DNA from: Nitrospira sp.
GTDB taxonomy: Bacteria > Nitrospirota > Nitrospiria > Nitrospirales > Nitrospiraceae
Assembly (NCBI GenBank): GCA_024998625.1
Contig: JACOEL010000025.1
Location: forward strand, 1-62,854
Direction: 5' to 3'
Length of the DNA stretch: 62,854 nt
The notes beneath the pieces are model-generated. The model ran no database searches and was not told the origin of the DNA. It was given only the letters and a program-made list of their open reading frames with translations. A program made the position numbers and the translations under genes. This document shows, piece after piece, positions 33,578-42,917 of the stretch (positions within the stretch are counted from its first letter, which is position 1; each line of letters starts with the position of its first letter).

Positions 33578-34144
33578 GTGATGATGACTCGTTGCTCAAT
33601 ACTCTTTATGGTTGGTGCGGTTATGATGCTCTGTGGAGGATTTTCTGCAGACGCCCGCGAGGCATTGTTTTCCTCGCCGGCCATGCCGATGCTGGTCGTC
33701 GAGCGCATTCCTCAGGTCGACGAAGAGGCGCCGAATTTCCTGTTGAGGGACTCCGAGGGGTTCAACGTCACGCTCGATCAGTTTCGAGGGAAAGTCGTGC
33801 TCTTGAATTTCTGGGCGACCTGGTGCGGGCCCTGCAAAATCGAGATGCCGGCGATGGAGCGACTGTATCGAAGCTTCAGTCGCAAGGATTTTGAGATTCT
33901 TGCAGTCTCGACCGACGCCCAGGGTGCAGCGGTGACCCGTCCCTTTCAGCGCGAAGTCGGTTTTACATTCCCGGTGCTCCACGATGCCGATTTTCGTATC
34001 GGGCTCCAATATGGCGCGCGTCAGCTCCCGATGACGTTTCTGATCGATCGCAAGGGCATCATTCGCAACCGGATTCCAGGGGCCAGAGACTGGAGCGCTC
34101 CTGCGGGGAAGCGTCTGGTTGAATCGCTGTTGCAGGGGTCCTGA
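33578..34144 (+). CDS. secreted TlpA-type thioredoxin
   Basis: A signal-peptide-like start (CSILFMVGAVMMLCGGFSADA) leads to a thioredoxin domain with FWATWCGPCKIEMPAME and the cis-Pro region LPMTFLIDRKG. A Cys in the signal region could make it a lipoprotein, but the lipobox is imperfect. The start is ambiguous among GTG 33578, ATG 33581 and ATG 33584. It may be a paralogue of its upstream neighbour with a different partner, for example haem-ligation intermediates versus CcdA relay. Confidence 0.82.
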   Translation: MMMTRCSILFMVGAVMMLCGGFSADAREALFSSPAMPMLVVERIPQVDEEAPNFLLRDSEGFNVTLDQFRGKVVLLNFWATWCGPCKIEMPAMERLYRSFSRKDFEILAVSTDAQGAAVTRPFQREVGFTFPVLHDADFRIGLQYGARQLPMTFLIDRKGIIRNRIPGARDWSAPAGKRLVESLLQGS

Positions 34145-34146
34145 GC

Positions 34147-34893
34147 ATGACCGACTCGGTGCAGTCGATTTCATTCGTTGCCGCCTTCTCTGCCGGGCTG
34201 CTGTCGTTCGTGTCGCCCTGCGTGCTGCCGCTCGTCCCCTCCTATATTTCCTACATCACCGGACTCTCGATTGAACAGCTCACGGACGTTTCCGAACGGA
34301 ACCGCTTCCGGAAAGCCATCATTTTGAATTCCCTGCTGTTCATCGCGGGATTTTCGACGGTGTTTGTCGCGTTCGGGGCATCGGCCAGCCTGTTGGGCCA
34401 GGTGTTGATTACCTACCAGGAGCATCTGCGCCGGTTCGGAGGCATTGTCGTGATTATCTTCGGCCTCTATCTCCTCGGTGTCTTGAATTTGAACTTTCTG
34501 AAAATGGAGCACCGGTATCAGTTCCGAAACCGCCCGGCCGGGTTTCTGGGTTCGTTCCTGATCGGCATCGCGTTTGCCGCAGGCTGGACGCCCTGCGTGG
34601 GACCTGTTCTGGGGACGATCCTGCTCTATGCCAGTACGACTGAATCGATGCTCAGCGGTGTGGTCTTGCTCACGTTTTATTCGCTGGGATTGGCCCTGCC
34701 GCTGTTTCTGACCGCGCTCGGCGTCGATCGATTTCTCAGTTACTTCAAAGAAGTGCGCGCATATCTCTGGGGTGTGTCGACGGTGAGCGGGGTGCTGCTC
34801 ATCGTGGTGGGTGTCATGATCTATGCCAATTCGCTGACCATGATCACGAGCTTTCTCGAACGCTATGGGATCGGCTGGTATCTCGGTCAGTAA
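34147..34893 (+). CDS. ccdA: CcdA-type thiol-disulfide membrane transporter
   Basis: CcdA carries electrons from cytoplasmic thioredoxin across the membrane to ResA/TlpA proteins. Six helices and the two catalytic cysteines are visible in FVSPCVLPLVPSYISY and GWTPCVGPVLG. Length (248 aa) is normal. It begins 2 bp after the preceding stop, so it is tightly coupled with the two thioredoxins it should reduce. Confidence 0.92.
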   Translation: MTDSVQSISFVAAFSAGLLSFVSPCVLPLVPSYISYITGLSIEQLTDVSERNRFRKAIILNSLLFIAGFSTVFVAFGASASLLGQVLITYQEHLRRFGGIVVIIFGLYLLGVLNLNFLKMEHRYQFRNRPAGFLGSFLIGIAFAAGWTPCVGPVLGTILLYASTTESMLSGVVLLTFYSLGLALPLFLTALGVDRFLSYFKEVRAYLWGVSTVSGVLLIVVGVMIYANSLTMITSFLERYGIGWYLGQ

Positions 34894-35012
34894 CGATGCT
34901 CCGTCTTCCCTTTTCTTATCGGGCTCTTCCTTGACGCCTGCGTTACCGTGCGTGTTCTATCCTTGGCTGACGCTAGGTCGGAGTGCTGCGTCCTTCAGCT
35001 GGTGGCTGCGGC

Positions 35013-36221
35013 ATGGCTGATAGGCAATTGGCCACAACCTACGATGTGATTATTGTCGGAATGGGGCCGGCGGGAGCGGTTGCTGCTGCGGCTCTCTGTC
35101 GCGGAGGCCTGACGGTGCTCGGTTTCGACAAGGACGCCCATCCCCGGTACAAGGTGTGCGGCGGGGGGCTCTCGGCCCGCATCGACCTGCTGTTAGAGCC
35201 CGGCTTCAAATCGGTTGTCGAACAGACGGTCAATGGGGTCCAGTTTGTCTATCGTGGACAGGATCCGCTGCTCATTGAATCCTCCCAACCGATCGCCTAC
35301 ATGGTCATGCGCGATCGTTTCGATCACTACCTTGTGCAACAAGCGATTCGAGCCGGAATCGAGCTCAGAACCGGTGAGGTGGTGGTCGAGGTCACCCAGG
35401 ATTCCGAGGGGGTGGACGTGGTGACGCAGGAAGGACGTTATCGCGCAAAGATGGTGATCGGTGCGGATGGCGCCAATAGTCTGGTTGCGCGGCAGCTGTT
35501 TTCCAACCGCTCCCTGTATCGGGCGCCGGCACTTGAAAGTGAGGTGCGGCTCGGGAATAGTCGACACTATCCGAGTACAACCACGATCCTTGTGGATGTG
35601 GGGGCTGCCCGTCAGGGGTACGGATGGATTTTCCCCAAGGAGAATGGTTTGTCTGTGGGGGTAGGAGAGTTCCGTCGCAAATCAAGCGGTTTACGTACGA
35701 CTTTCGATCGGTTTGTCAGCGAAGCGCGGGGACTGTCCGGCCGGACGGTGCCGCGCCCGATTGGGCATCCAATCCCTGCCTATTCAGACTCTGAAGGCGG
35801 TCAGCGTGAGGGCATCGGTTCCCCGTTCATCAGTGGTCGAGCGGCATTGGTGGGTGATGCCGGTCATTTGGTCGACCCGCTGTTCGGGGAAGGAATTTAT
35901 TACGCAGTTCGATCGGGACAGCTGGTTGCCAGGGCGATACTGGGGAATCGTCAAGATCATCGCGGATCGCTGGCCGACTATGCGGCCGCACTCGAGCGGG
36001 ATATCCTGCCGGATTTTCGAATCACGGCCAGAATCGCCCGGGTCATTTATGCTTTTCCCCGACTCGGCTTCAGGCTTCTCCGTCGCTACCAGGATGTGGT
36101 GCAGTCCTATTTCGAAGTTCTGCAGGGCCGCACCACGGCCGCACAATTTTTGCCCGACGCGAAGAAACGCCTGAAGGCGTCGGTCAACGACCTGCTGCTC
36201 GAAGCATTACATCTGCGATAA
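35013..36221 (+). CDS. geranylgeranyl reductase-family FAD oxidoreductase
   Basis: An FAD-binding start (YDVIIVGMGPAGAVAAAAL) and KVCGGGLSARI are typical of the geranylgeranyl/digeranylgeranylglycerolipid reductase group. GDAGHLVDPLFGEGIYYAV is the second FAD contact. The family reduces isoprenoid double bonds, and possible targets here are quinone or lipid side chains. I chose the ATG at 35013; a GTG at 34983 would add 10 residues. It follows the ccd genes after 119 bp and may be independent of them. Confidence 0.78.
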   Translation: MADRQLATTYDVIIVGMGPAGAVAAAALCRGGLTVLGFDKDAHPRYKVCGGGLSARIDLLLEPGFKSVVEQTVNGVQFVYRGQDPLLIESSQPIAYMVMRDRFDHYLVQQAIRAGIELRTGEVVVEVTQDSEGVDVVTQEGRYRAKMVIGADGANSLVARQLFSNRSLYRAPALESEVRLGNSRHYPSTTTILVDVGAARQGYGWIFPKENGLSVGVGEFRRKSSGLRTTFDRFVSEARGLSGRTVPRPIGHPIPAYSDSEGGQREGIGSPFISGRAALVGDAGHLVDPLFGEGIYYAVRSGQLVARAILGNRQDHRGSLADYAAALERDILPDFRITARIARVIYAFPRLGFRLLRRYQDVVQSYFEVLQGRTTAAQFLPDAKKRLKASVNDLLLEALHLR

Positions 36222-36387
36222 CAGGCAGGTGGACACGTCCGCCATTGGCGGTCTCGCATGACACTGGCGCCTCACCGTCCCGGCGGAGCCGCCACCCTAT
36301 CCCTCGTGGCGTCGATCTCGTAGCGGTCTGCGGGCGGCCTTTGGGGAACAGTTTGTAAGGAGAGGAGAATGCCAGGCTAGCTGCTGG

Positions 36388-37308
36388 TCAGCACCAGGCG
36401 CCGAGCCGGCACGAGACAAAAGACTGGCCAAGGGAGAGCGCCGGTGAATTCTTGAGGTTGGGGATGCTTGGTGAAACAGTCGGTGTGAAGCTCGACGATG
36501 GCACCGAGGCCGCGAGCAGCGTTGTCGAAGATTGATTCTGCGAAGCCGGTGCGTCGGTCTTGGCCGCGATGGTCGGCGCAGGTGGCGACGATTTCTTCTC
36601 CAACTTGGCCAGCAGCCGGCGGCCATCGCCCGTGAGTTCGCTGTTCGGATACTTCTCGGCTAGAAGTTGAAGTTTTTCCATTGCCCAATCATTGGCCCCG
36701 AGTTCCTGATAGGTGAGGGCCAGATAGTACAAGGCCTCCGGCGCCACCTTCTTATCCGGATAGTCTTTCATAATCTGATCGAATCGATGTGCGGCTGCCA
36801 GATAGGAGGCTCGACGATAGTAAAACTGACCGACGAACAGGTGCGTCTGAGCAAGCCAATCGTGGCAATCGGCAATACGCTGGAGCGCCTGCGCTTCGTA
36901 CTTGCTGCCGGGGAAATCCTTCCGCAGTTTTTCAAACGCGGCGATGGCCTTCTGGATCGGTTCCGGGTCCCGGTCGATCGACTTGGCCATCCGGAGGTGG
37001 CTTTCCGCTAAACGGAGCTGCGCATAGACGGCCAGTTGATGGGCTCGATGCAATTCCAGGAAATGCTGGTATTCGACGATGGCCTCGGCAAACTCTTCCT
37101 TGTCGAAGAACGCCTCGCCGCGCTTCATGATCACGTTGGGATCGTAGTTCTTTTCGATCGTGTCGCCAAGGAAGATCTGTTCATCCGTGCCGCTTACGGG
37201 TTTGGCGTTGGCGGTCGTCTTCGGTTTGCTGGAGCATCCAGCTGCAAACCATAACATTCCCACCACGATGGTGAGGCCGACACACAACCCCCTTGAATGC
37301 CTGTGCAT
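36388..37308 (-). CDS. bamD: BamD-type outer-membrane assembly lipoprotein
   Basis: BamD is the essential lipoprotein partner of BamA in outer-membrane protein assembly. The signal peptide ends in the lipobox WFAAGC, so the mature protein starts with Cys lipidated at the inner face of the outer membrane. TPR-like repeats follow (FDKEEFAEAIVEYQHFLELH; YLAAAHRFDQIMKDYPDKK). I chose the ATG at 37308 because of AAGGAG; the frame extends much further upstream, but that part is not BamD-like. A Ser/Pro-rich tail of about 60 residues is unusual. Confidence 0.82.
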   Translation of the reverse strand: MHRHSRGLCVGLTIVVGMLWFAAGCSSKPKTTANAKPVSGTDEQIFLGDTIEKNYDPNVIMKRGEAFFDKEEFAEAIVEYQHFLELHRAHQLAVYAQLRLAESHLRMAKSIDRDPEPIQKAIAAFEKLRKDFPGSKYEAQALQRIADCHDWLAQTHLFVGQFYYRRASYLAAAHRFDQIMKDYPDKKVAPEALYYLALTYQELGANDWAMEKLQLLAEKYPNSELTGDGRRLLAKLEKKSSPPAPTIAAKTDAPASQNQSSTTLLAASVPSSSFTPTVSPSIPNLKNSPALSLGQSFVSCRLGAWC

Positions 37309-37515
37309 CCAGCGACTCCTTCGGTAAATAGTCGAGAACTCGGACTGATCGTAACTACACAATTTTTCTAGCAGATCGGGAAACGAAAAGCAATGAATTC
37401 GGCTTGTGGAGGTTGACCCTCCTGGAGCTCGGGTCCTATAATCGCGCCGCACGTCGTCATGCAGTGTGGCATGCTGCCGTAGCCGGCCCCCAAGAGATGC
37501 TTCAATAGGAATCCC

Positions 37516-38508
37516 GTGAAGCGCAGTCGCATTGTCGGAACCGGTTCGTTCGTGCCCCCTCGGGTTGTCGACAACGAGGAGGTAGCGGCCCCGCTCGGCC
37601 TGGATCCGAATCAGATCGTGGCATTGACCGGCATTCGCACGAGACATTGGGTGGAGCCAGGCCAAGCTTCCTCCGACTTGGCGGTGGTGGCCGGGCAGCG
37701 AGCCTGCGAGGCTGCGGGGTTGGCTCCCAAGTCTGTCGATGCAATTCTGGTCTCAACAACCTCGCCGGACAGTGCGTTCCCTTCCACAGCCTGTCATGTG
37801 CAGCGCGCCTTGGGCGCCGACCCGGTGATGGCGTTTGACCTGTCGGCGTCCTGCTCGGGGTTTCTCTATGGGTTGTCGATGGCGGATGTCATGATCCGGA
37901 GCGGGCAAATTCGCTCCTGCCTGGTGATTGCCGCCGAAGTGAAATCACGGTTTCTCGATGGGACGGACAAAGAAACGGCCATGTTGTTCGGCGATGGAGC
38001 CGGCGCAGTATTGGTCGTGCAGGATGATTCGGTCCAACCGGATGCCCCAGGTATCCTCGGCGTGCGCCTCTATGCGGACGGCTCGGGCCACGGCCTGATC
38101 ACCATTCCCGCCGGAGGTTCGCGAAAGCCCAGCGGGGTGGAGACCCTCCGTGCGAACGAGCACGTGCTGCGTATGCAAGGCCGCGCGGTGTTTCGATCGG
38201 CGGTCCGTCGCCTGGAGCAGGCAATGATCGATGTCTTAAAAGAGTTCGGACTGGCGGCCGACGATGTGACAAGGGTCATTGCCCATCAGGCCAATGCGCG
38301 GATTTTGGAGCAGCTACGCCGTCGTCTCGGCCTCTCGCAGGAGGCTGTCTACTCGGTGATTGAACAGTATGGGAATACATCGTCGGCCTCCCTACCGATC
38401 GCGCTGGATCAGGCGGTGCGGACACAGCGACTTGCGGCAGGGGATCTGGTGTTGTTGGGCGCATTCGGCGGGGGCTTGACCTGGGCGACCGGAGTGGTGC
38501 GCTGGTAA
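37516..38508 (+). CDS. fabH: 3-oxoacyl-ACP synthase III (FabH family)
   Basis: The KAS III Cys-His-Asn triad is visible: Cys113 in DLSASCSGFLYG, His in VIAHQANARI, Asn in YGNTSSASLP. It would start fatty acid synthesis from acetyl-CoA and malonyl-ACP. The usual fab cluster (fabD, fabG, acpP) is not adjacent, so it may be a second FabH-like enzyme. It is divergent from bamD across 207 bp. Length (330 aa) is normal. Confidence 0.87.
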   Translation: MKRSRIVGTGSFVPPRVVDNEEVAAPLGLDPNQIVALTGIRTRHWVEPGQASSDLAVVAGQRACEAAGLAPKSVDAILVSTTSPDSAFPSTACHVQRALGADPVMAFDLSASCSGFLYGLSMADVMIRSGQIRSCLVIAAEVKSRFLDGTDKETAMLFGDGAGAVLVVQDDSVQPDAPGILGVRLYADGSGHGLITIPAGGSRKPSGVETLRANEHVLRMQGRAVFRSAVRRLEQAMIDVLKEFGLAADDVTRVIAHQANARILEQLRRRLGLSQEAVYSVIEQYGNTSSASLPIALDQAVRTQRLAAGDLVLLGAFGGGLTWATGVVRW

Positions 38509-38532
38509 CCCCTCGCAGCTAGAAAGGACGTT

Positions 38533-39150
38533 ATGTTCGGTCTCATTCCTCGGGAAGAAGCGTTTTTCGATTTGTTCAAGAATGCGGCACACAACATGAT
38601 CGAGGGGAGCCGGCTCCTGAAAGACATGACGGAGGATTTCCGGAATCCCGTCGAAAAGGCCAAACGCATCAAGGACGTTGAGCATGTCGGGGATGGTATC
38701 ACTCATGAGATTGCCAGGAAACTGAACCAGACATTCATCACGCCCATCGATCGAGAGGATATTCATGATCTCGCGAGTGCACTCGACGATATCCTGGATG
38801 TGGTCGAGGCCATCGCCGACCGATTTGTCCTCTATAAGGTGACGGCTCCCACGGAGTCGGCGGTCAGGCTGGCGAACGTGTTGTATCAGGCGGCGGTGGA
38901 AGTCGGGGCGACCGTGGACTTGCTGGGCAAGTCGCACCAGGCAGTCACGGAGTGCAGTGTGCGGGTCAATAGCCTGGAGAATGAAGCCGACCGCATTTCT
39001 CGCGATGCCATCTCCCTGTTGTTCGAGAAGGAGACGGATCCGATCGCCGTGATCAAGTGGAAAGAAATCTACGAAAACTTCGAAGCGGGTACGGACCGGT
39101 GCGAAGATGTCGCGAATATTCTTGAGCGCATCGCGCTCAAGCACACGTGA
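38533..39150 (+). CDS. PhoU-like DUF47-family protein
   Basis: This is a 205-residue helical protein of the DUF47/PhoU-like type, with KRIKDVEHVGDGITHEIARKL and DREDIHDLASALDDILDVVE. The acidic clusters could bind metals. Such genes commonly precede Pit-family phosphate transporters and are thought to modulate them. Here pit follows after 63 bp, supporting that role. Confidence 0.85.
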   Translation: MFGLIPREEAFFDLFKNAAHNMIEGSRLLKDMTEDFRNPVEKAKRIKDVEHVGDGITHEIARKLNQTFITPIDREDIHDLASALDDILDVVEAIADRFVLYKVTAPTESAVRLANVLYQAAVEVGATVDLLGKSHQAVTECSVRVNSLENEADRISRDAISLLFEKETDPIAVIKWKEIYENFEAGTDRCEDVANILERIALKHT

Positions 39151-39213
39151 GCGTCCTCCGCGTCTCCCTCGACACCAATCCTGATCATTATCTAAGGGTA
39201 GGAATCGGCATTC

Positions 39214-40206
39214 ATGGCTGAACTGAGCGGGTTGTTGTTGGTCGTCGTGATTCTGGCATTGCTCTTTGATTTTTCCAACGGCTGGCATGACAGCGCCAAT
39301 GCCATTGCGACCGTGGTGTCGACGCGTGTGGTGAGTCCGTCCACGGCGGTGCTGGTGGCGGGCGCGCTCAATGTCGCCGGGGCGTTCATGTCGACGGCCG
39401 TCGCCAAGATGGTGGGGACAGGGATCGTTGATCCGCAGTCGGTGACCCAGACGGTCGTGGCCTCGGCGCTGGCCGGCGCCATTGTATGGAATTTCATGAC
39501 CTTGTTGCTGGGGCTTCCGACCAGCTCATCGCATGCCCTTATCGGAGGCTTGGTCGGTGCTGCGCTCACACACGGAGGAATGGCAGCCGTCAAATTTTCA
39601 GGCCTGCGGTCGGTGCTTGAGGCGATGGTCTTGTCGCCGTTTTTCGGTTTCGCCATCGGGCTGGTGCTGATGATCGGCCTCAGCTGGATGTTTTTTCGGG
39701 TTCCGCGCGCCCTTGCCCTCCGACTGTTTTCGCGCCTGCAGCTGGTCTCCGCCAGTTTTATGGCGTTCAGCCATGGAGCGAACGATGCGCAGAAAGCCAT
39801 GGGGATCATCACGTTGGCGCTGGTGTCGGCCGGTGCGCTTCCCACCACAGAGGTGCCGACCTGGGTCATCGGCTCTTGCGCCCTCGCGATGGGGCTCGGC
39901 ACGGCAGTGGGTGGGTGGCGAATCGTGCGGACCTTGGGTATGCGAATCGTCAAGCTGGAGCCGGTCCATGGCTTCGCGGCTGAGACCGGGGCCGCAGTCG
40001 TGCTGCTGGCGACGGCCCATATCGGGCTTCCGGTCAGCACGACCCATACCATTACCTCCACCGTCATGGGCGTCGGGGCGGTCAAACGGCTGTCGGCGGT
40101 GCGTTGGGGCGTGACGAGGCGGATCTTATCGGCGTGGCTCTTCACCTTGCCGGGGGCTGCGCTGCTCTCGACTATGTGTTACCTGTTGCTGTCGAAACTG
40201 TTGTAG
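39214..40206 (+). CDS. pit: low-affinity inorganic phosphate transporter, Pit family
   Basis: This integral membrane protein of about ten helices carries the duplicated Pit signature: FSNGWHDSANAIATVVSTR near the start and FSHGANDAQKAMGI in the second half. GLPTSSSHALIGG and GLPVSTTHTITSTVMG are the internal repeats. It imports phosphate with H+ (as a metal-phosphate complex in the E. coli protein). Its 3' end overlaps the convergent sensor kinase gene by 35 bp. Confidence 0.92.
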   Translation: MAELSGLLLVVVILALLFDFSNGWHDSANAIATVVSTRVVSPSTAVLVAGALNVAGAFMSTAVAKMVGTGIVDPQSVTQTVVASALAGAIVWNFMTLLLGLPTSSSHALIGGLVGAALTHGGMAAVKFSGLRSVLEAMVLSPFFGFAIGLVLMIGLSWMFFRVPRALALRLFSRLQLVSASFMAFSHGANDAQKAMGIITLALVSAGALPTTEVPTWVIGSCALAMGLGTAVGGWRIVRTLGMRIVKLEPVHGFAAETGAAVVLLATAHIGLPVSTTHTITSTVMGVGAVKRLSAVRWGVTRRILSAWLFTLPGAALLSTMCYLLLSKLL

Positions 40207-42031
40207 ACGACTCCTGCGCGACGGGGAGGTGGACCACAAACCTGCTGCCCCTTGGCGTATTCCCTTCCACCCAGACCTGCCCGCTATGGGCCTCTACGAT
40301 GTGCTTCACGATGGCGAGGCCCAGCCCGGTCCCGCCAAGCTCGCGCGAACGGGCCTTGTCGACCCGGTAGAATCGTTCAAAAACACGCGGCCGGTCCGCT
40401 TCGGGGATACCGATGCCCGAGTCGGCCACGACGATCTCGATCATCGCGCGGGGCGGGGTCGTCCGGAGTTGTGTGGCGTTGCGGATGGTCATGGAGATCT
40501 GTCCCTGGTCCGGAGTGTATTTCACCGCGTTTTCGAGCAGGTTGATGAAGACCTGTACCAGCCGTTCCTCATCGCCCTCGACCACCCAATATTCGTCCGG
40601 CAGCGACAGCTCGATCGTGTGGTGTTTCTTGTCTGCCAGGGGTTTGATCACCGCTACGGTGCGTTCCAACAGCGCTCGTAAGTCCACTGGCTCGCGTCGA
40701 AACAGGACCTGTCCGGACTCGATTTGTGACAACTGCAACAGGTCATCCAGAATCAGATTCAGCCGGTTGCTCTGGCGCATGATGATTTCCAGGAAGGCCG
40801 TCGCCGTCGCCGGCTCGTCTTTGCCTCCATCCAGCAGCGCCTCGACATAGCCCTTGATGGACGTCAGCGGCGTGCGCAGTTCATGCGACACGTTGGCGAC
40901 GAAATCTTTCCGGATTTTTTCCAGCCGACGCAGTTCCGTGATGTCGTGAAACACAAATACGGCGCAGGCTTCCTGCTCGCGACTGCCTCCGGCGATCGAG
41001 GCTTCGACCCGGAGGCATCGCCCGCTGGGCGAGAGGGTAATTTCGCCGCCTTGCCCGGATCGGGTCTGCAGCACGGAGGAGACAAGGGCGGTCAGCCCTT
41101 CGTGCCGGATGAGTTCGGCATAGTGCCGGCCTCGCGATTCCGTCAGTCCCAAAGAGAACATCCGTTCCAGCGCCGGATTCACCTGGACTACGGTACCCCG
41201 ATAATCCAGCACCATGACGCCCTCGACCATGGCGATCAGCATGGCCAACAGTTGCGCGCGGTCGTCCGAAACCTCCTTGATTTTGGTTTCCAGCTGGTCG
41301 GTCATCTGGTTGAGGGTTTGCGCGAGCAGGCCGACTTCGTCCGTCGAGGAGACCACCAGACGGATGCCGGGCGTCCCGCCGGCAAGCTGGCGGGCGGCGG
41401 CAGCCATCTCTGAGAGCGGTTTCGTGAGATTGCGCGACACCCAGAGGCTCAGGGTCATGGCCAGCAGGAAGGCCGCGCCGAACGCCGTGACCAAGTCTTG
41501 CTGAATGTGTCGCACACGCTCATTGATCGAGGTCAGCGGAAGCCCGAGTCTGATGACAGGAATGCCGGGCTGCGCCGGCGTCGAGGCCGACAGCAGGCGG
41601 GCGACGTAATAGGTGCGTTCTCCAGTGGTCTGGCTGGCCCGGATATCCATCCCGCGTCCCGATCTCAGGGCCTGCGCGACTTCCGGCCGCGAGAGATGGT
41701 TTTCGACGTGAGTCAGCCCTTCAGTAGGGACGGCGCTGTCGGCGACGACGGTGCCGTCCTGCCGGATCACGGTGATGCGGAGGTGGGCCTGTTGGCTCAG
41801 GTCGCGAACGGTGGCGTGGAGCAGGGGGCCTGGCACGGTCGATCCGGACTGATCGAACAACGGCCGGAGGGTCATGGCGGCCAAGCCGCTGCTGGTCTCC
41901 AGCGTCTCCGCCATGCGGCTGAGTTCGGTTTGCTCCACCGAGCGGATGACCAGCCACCCCGCGACGGCCAAGCCGACGAAGACGGCGGCGAGGGTCCCCA
42001 GGGCGACTTTCCACCGGATGCCGAGGTTCAT
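40172..42031 (-). CDS. PhoR-type sensor histidine kinase
   Basis: Domains in order: a transmembrane helix near 10-30, an extracytoplasmic sensor to about 165, a second helix near 180-200, HAMP, a PAS domain (LDYRGTVVQVNPALERMFSL), then HisKA with His383 in NVSHELRTPLTSIKGY. The ATPase domain has INLLENAVKYTPD and GTGLGLAIVKHIVEAH. Its ATG overlaps the response regulator stop (ATGA), a coupled pair. The closeness to pit and DUF47 makes phosphate a likely signal, but that is inference. Confidence 0.9.
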   Translation of the reverse strand: MNLGIRWKVALGTLAAVFVGLAVAGWLVIRSVEQTELSRMAETLETSSGLAAMTLRPLFDQSGSTVPGPLLHATVRDLSQQAHLRITVIRQDGTVVADSAVPTEGLTHVENHLSRPEVAQALRSGRGMDIRASQTTGERTYYVARLLSASTPAQPGIPVIRLGLPLTSINERVRHIQQDLVTAFGAAFLLAMTLSLWVSRNLTKPLSEMAAAARQLAGGTPGIRLVVSSTDEVGLLAQTLNQMTDQLETKIKEVSDDRAQLLAMLIAMVEGVMVLDYRGTVVQVNPALERMFSLGLTESRGRHYAELIRHEGLTALVSSVLQTRSGQGGEITLSPSGRCLRVEASIAGGSREQEACAVFVFHDITELRRLEKIRKDFVANVSHELRTPLTSIKGYVEALLDGGKDEPATATAFLEIIMRQSNRLNLILDDLLQLSQIESGQVLFRREPVDLRALLERTVAVIKPLADKKHHTIELSLPDEYWVVEGDEERLVQVFINLLENAVKYTPDQGQISMTIRNATQLRTTPPRAMIEIVVADSGIGIPEADRPRVFERFYRVDKARSRELGGTGLGLAIVKHIVEAHSGQVWVEGNTPRGSRFVVHLPVAQESSTTVSTATGNT

Positions 42032-42744
42032 GCAGGTACGTCGGATTCGCGTAGTTTGTATCCGAGCGATTTGATCGAAATGATGGCGTCGTCCAGCAAC
42101 GGAAGTTTTTGTTTGAGTCGGCGCACGTGGACATCGACCGTGCGGGTGGTGCCGTAGTAGTCGTAGCCCCAGACAGCGCTGAGCAGCACGTCGCGCGTCA
42201 GCACCCGCCCGATGTTGCGCAGCAGGTGTTCCAGCAGGCCGAACTCTTTGGCCGTGAGCGCGACCTCCTGCCCATCCAGCCGGACCTCATGCCGGGAGAG
42301 GTCCACGGTCAAGGGGCCGTAGTGATATTGCGTCTGGGGGCTGGTCGCGTTCCGTTCCAGCCGTCGGAGGAGCGCCTTGACGCGCGCCACCAGCGCCTTG
42401 GGGCTGAAGGGTTTGGTGACGTAGTCGTCGGCGCCCAGTTCGAGGCCGATGACCGTGTCGGATTCCTCCGCTTTGGCGGTCAGCATCAGAATGGGAAGCA
42501 GGGCGGTCTCTTGATTGAGTCGGATTCGTTTGCAGACTTCCAGCCCGTCCAGTTCAGGCAACATGAGGTCGAGAATGATCAGGTCGGGATGCTCGGCTTT
42601 GACTTGGCGGAGCCCCTCTGTGCCGGTCATCGCGGAGACGGTGCGGAACCCTTCCTTCTCCAGATAGAGCTTGACGAGTTGGAGAATATCCTTCTCGTCT
42701 TCGACGATCAGAATTTTTTTATGTGTCGTTGCGGGGAGAGGCAT
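42028..42744 (-). CDS. PhoB/OmpR-type response regulator
   Basis: The receiver domain has the acidic pair Glu15-Asp16 (ILIVEDEKD) and phospho-acceptor Asp59 (LIILDLMLPELDG). A C-terminal winged helix is seen in LTAKEFGLLEHLLRN and VWGYDYYGTTRTVDVHVRRL. I chose the ATG at 42744, 8 bases after GGGAGA, over one at 42762. It is the upstream gene of the two-component pair and probably controls the pit/DUF47 genes or a wider phosphate regulon. Confidence 0.92.
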   Translation of the reverse strand: MPLPATTHKKILIVEDEKDILQLVKLYLEKEGFRTVSAMTGTEGLRQVKAEHPDLIILDLMLPELDGLEVCKRIRLNQETALLPILMLTAKAEESDTVIGLELGADDYVTKPFSPKALVARVKALLRRLERNATSPQTQYHYGPLTVDLSRHEVRLDGQEVALTAKEFGLLEHLLRNIGRVLTRDVLLSAVWGYDYYGTTRTVDVHVRRLKQKLPLLDDAIISIKSLGYKLRESDVPA

Positions 42745-42917
42745 AACGGGATTCTCCCACAATGGTTCCGCGGCCTCAACTGCTTTTGCTGTGGAGCGGG
42801 GCAGACGATCCGGTTGACGACAAGGGCGGGTCTGACGTAAGGTGACCGTTCAGTGAGACTGCGCGCTTTTCCCGGCAGGCCGGGCGGCCCTTCATGAGCG
42901 TGAGAGGGAACCAGCAG

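Noticed and set aside
36388-37665. A longer 425-residue frame extending bamD upstream by 119 residues
   Set aside because: The extension crosses the region upstream of and into fabH on the other strand, has no signal peptide, and the lipoprotein start with its ribosome binding site lies at 37308.
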